Positions 62,093 through 64,000 of a stretch of DNA of 64,000 nucleotides are shown here, piece by piece; within the stretch, counting starts at the first letter, position 1; each line of letters opens with the position of its first letter. Under the pieces are notes generated by a model, which saw only the letters and a program-made list of their open reading frames with translations, made no database searches and was not told where the DNA came from. A program made the position numbers and the translations under genes. This stretch comes from Paenibacillus mendelii. GTDB taxonomy: Bacteria; Bacillota; Bacilli; Paenibacillales; Paenibacillaceae. The DNA is taken from positions 221,321-285,320 of the forward strand of contig NZ_JANHOF010000007.1 in assembly GCF_024498075.1 (NCBI RefSeq). Direction: 5' to 3'.

Positions 62093-63202
62093 GTGGAACA
62101 GCAGGCTGCTGCACAACATAGAACACGAATGGAAGAGTCGGAATCGTTCATCCGCGCATGCTTCCGCGAGCTTGGAAAGACAAGGCTGGAGACGGATAAG
62201 CGCATCCGGGAAGTAAGTGATTCGATTGCGGAGACCGGTACATACACCCATACGTTCGAAGAGCTGGAGCATGGGGCCAAAATGGCGTGGCGCAACAGCA
62301 ACCGCTGCATCGGTCGTCTGTTCTGGGAGACGATGCGCGTCCTGGACGCACGCGGCGCGCAGACGGAAGAAGAGATGGCGGAGGCGTTATTTCGCCATAT
62401 CGAATATGCGACGAATAAGGGCAAAATCCGTCCTGCGATAACGGTGTTCCCGCCTGCAGCGGATTCTGCCACCGGGGATGGGCCTCGCATCTGGAACTAC
62501 CAGCTCATCCGGTATGCGGGGTATGAGACGCCAGAAGGCATTATAGGCGATCCGGCTTCCGTGAAGCTGACGCAAATCTGCCAGTTCATGGGCTGGAGCG
62601 GAGCGGGTACGGCATTCGATGTGCTCCCGCTTGTTCTGCAGCTCGGGGGCAGCAAGCCGAAGCTGTTCCCGATCCCGGAGCGGCTCATTCTTGAGGTGCC
62701 GCTGGTACATCCGGATTACGAGCAGTTCACGGAGCTGCAGTTGAAATGGTACGCGGTACCGTTGGTATCCAACATGCGGCTGGAAATCGGCGGCTTGCAC
62801 TATACAGCCGCGCCGTTCAACGGCTGGTACATGGGAACGGAAATTGGAGCACGCAATTTGGCGGACGAATTCCGGTATGACATGCTGCCCCGGGTAGCGG
62901 AGATTATGGGATTGGATACGAGCAAGGAAGCGAGCTTATGGCGGGACCGCGCGCTTGTAGAGACGAACGTGGCGGTTCTGCATTCGTACAAGCAAGAAGG
63001 CGTGACGATCGTGGACCATCATACGGCGTCCAAGCAGTTCGCGAGGTTCACCGATAAGGAACGCCAAGCGGGGCGGGCGGTTACCGGTAACTGGTCTTGG
63101 CTGATCCCGCCTGTGTCACCCGCGACGACGCCTATTTTTCACACCCATTACGACAACCTAACGGTCAACCCGAATTATTACTATCAGGATGATCCGTACT
63201 GA
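62093..63202 (+). CDS. nos: Bacterial nitric oxide synthase, oxygenase only
   Basis: The 369-residue protein has GTG as start behind AGGTGGGG. WRNSNRCIGR carries the proximal heme Cys (Cys72), and NGWYMGTEIGARN the active-site Trp and Glu that bind arginine; the C-terminal SWLIPPVSPATTPIFH segment belongs to the pterin site. Like other bacillal enzymes it lacks a reductase domain and needs cellular flavodoxin or reductases. It makes nitric oxide from L-arginine, which protects against oxidative stress and some antibiotics. A TATAAT lies at 62054-62059. Confidence 0.97.
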   Translation: MEQQAAAQHRTRMEESESFIRACFRELGKTRLETDKRIREVSDSIAETGTYTHTFEELEHGAKMAWRNSNRCIGRLFWETMRVLDARGAQTEEEMAEALFRHIEYATNKGKIRPAITVFPPAADSATGDGPRIWNYQLIRYAGYETPEGIIGDPASVKLTQICQFMGWSGAGTAFDVLPLVLQLGGSKPKLFPIPERLILEVPLVHPDYEQFTELQLKWYAVPLVSNMRLEIGGLHYTAAPFNGWYMGTEIGARNLADEFRYDMLPRVAEIMGLDTSKEASLWRDRALVETNVAVLHSYKQEGVTIVDHHTASKQFARFTDKERQAGRAVTGNWSWLIPPVSPATTPIFHTHYDNLTVNPNYYYQDDPY

Positions 63203-63401
63203 CGACGGGATTGTAGAATGGGGGGCGGCAGCTCGATGGCTTGATGCGGGGAGTGGGTATTACCGGGGCGGCTGGAGTAGGTGAGCGGTACAAAGGTGAA
63301 GATAAAGGTGACAGTCGGCTGCTGATCGGATGCGCTAGTGAAAGGTAACAGGTGGCTGTTGACCGGGGATCGTCGTCGATGATGGTCGAAGGATTAGCAG
63401 C

Positions 63402-63938
63402 CGGGGATCGGGAGCTGTAACGGTAGAAAAGGGTCTAACAGCTGCTGCCCATAGAGAGGGGCGACGCTGTAAGACCCTTTTTGGGTGTTACAGCTGGTGA
63501 AAGTGTACGGGCAGCCGGGAATTGGGAGCTGTAACGGTAGAAAAGGGTCTAACAGCTGCTGCCCAGAGTGGGGGGCGATGCTGTAAGACCCTTTTTGGGT
63601 GTTACAGCTGGTGAAAGTGTACGAGCGGCCTGGGATCGGGAGCTGTAACGGTAGAAAAGGGTCTAACAGCTGCTGCCCATAGAGAGTGGCATAGCTGTAA
63701 GACCCTTTTTGGGTGTTACAGCTGGTGAAAATGTACGAGCGGCCGCGGATCGGGAGCTGTAACGGTAGAAAAGGGTCTAACAGCTGCTGCCCAGAGTGGG
63801 GGGCGATGCTGTAAGACCCTTTTTGGGAGTTACAGCTGGTGAAAGTGTACGAGCGGCCGGGGATCGGGAGCTGTAACGGTAGAAAAGGGTCTAACAGATG
63901 CTGCCCATAAAGAGTGGCGATGCTGTAAGACCCTTTTC
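63402..63938. repeat. 114-bp tandem array of large hairpins
   Basis: The GGAGCTGTAACGG start of the unit recurs at 63411, 63525, 63639, 63753 and 63867, exactly 114 bp apart. Each unit holds AGCTGTAAC ... AAAAGGGTCT ... ACAGC, a loop of about 23 nt, then GCTGT ... AGACCCTTTTT ... GTTACAGCT, a nearly complete inverted repeat of about 30 bp per arm. Loops alternate between two sequence types (units 1, 3, 5 and units 2, 4). The fifth copy is cut short. A minus-strand frame stays open across the array because 114 is a multiple of 3; I do not regard it as a gene. Confidence 0.93.
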
Positions 63939-64000
63939 GGTTTAACCCCCTAATTTTGGACACTAACCACGCTCATACTACCGAAATTACATCATAGCGC

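Noticed and set aside
63394..63963. 189-codon minus-strand frame with 38-residue repeats across the 114-bp array
   Set aside because: The frame is open only because the unit length is a multiple of 3. There is no ribosome site, signal or domain, and the variation follows hairpin stems and loops rather than codons.

Overview
The window reads as chromosomal DNA of a Paenibacillus-like member of the Bacillales. The evidence is moderate GC content, strong GGAGG ribosome sites with frequent TTG and GTG starts, several YesM/YesN two-component pairs beside carbohydrate ABC importers, a YheC/D-type spore-coat ATP-grasp protein, a collagen-like BclA-like protein, bacterial nitric oxide synthase and meso-diaminopimelate dehydrogenase. 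No rRNA, tRNA, phage, transposase or CRISPR array was seen. Species assignment is inference.

Layout. 1-240: the heme-binding tail of a cytochrome P450. 0.5-9.8 kb: glycan locus A (response regulator, histidine kinase, solute-binding lipoprotein, two permeases, two Cys-type sulfatases). 10-18.4 kb: a stalk-domain/collagen-like surface protein, a GPH-type sugar symporter, a proline-rich repeat peptide, a VOC protein, a YheC/D-like protein, a GntR(YtrA)-ABC operon and a LiaF-like membrane protein. 18.5-21 kb: an actin-like ParM/Alp7A plus ribbon-helix-helix ParR pair with repeats on both sides, apparently a complete type II DNA-segregation cassette, then an orphan modB. 21.8-28.2 kb: sugar locus B (lipoprotein, two permeases, YesM, YesN). 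28.3-38 kb: a PhyH dioxygenase divergent from an AraC regulator across a 62-bp tandem array, then sugar locus C (two permeases, lipoprotein, YesM, YesN).

38-44 kb: a cupin, a GGDEF-EAL protein behind a convincing c-di-GMP-I riboswitch and terminator, glutamate dehydrogenase, diaminopimelate dehydrogenase and a YceI protein. 44.4-46.7 kb: an ABC-F gene preceded by a 47-codon leader ORF and an intrinsic terminator, the layout of ribosome-mediated attenuation. 46.7-49.7 kb: a TrpX-like three-gene ABC importer. 50-53 kb: DnaA-box-like repeats, an ArsR-MFS unit with two matching operators, and a MATE exporter. 53-64 kb: an APH-like kinase, a zinc-ribbon membrane protein, a nuclease-XPD/DinG-like helicase fusion, an amino-acid ABC importer with fused binding protein and permease, a TetM-like ribosomal protection GTPase, nitric oxide synthase, and a 114-bp tandem array of large hairpins.

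How the genes work together. Three sugar importers, each with its own sensor-regulator pair, lack an ATPase and presumably share an MsmX-type subunit encoded elsewhere. In all three operons that begin with a binding-protein gene, a stem-loop lies 9-12 nt after that gene's stop codon, which would fit higher binding-protein expression. The most notable non-standard elements are the flanked ParMR cassette, the riboswitch, the ABC-F leader and the two tandem hairpin arrays.
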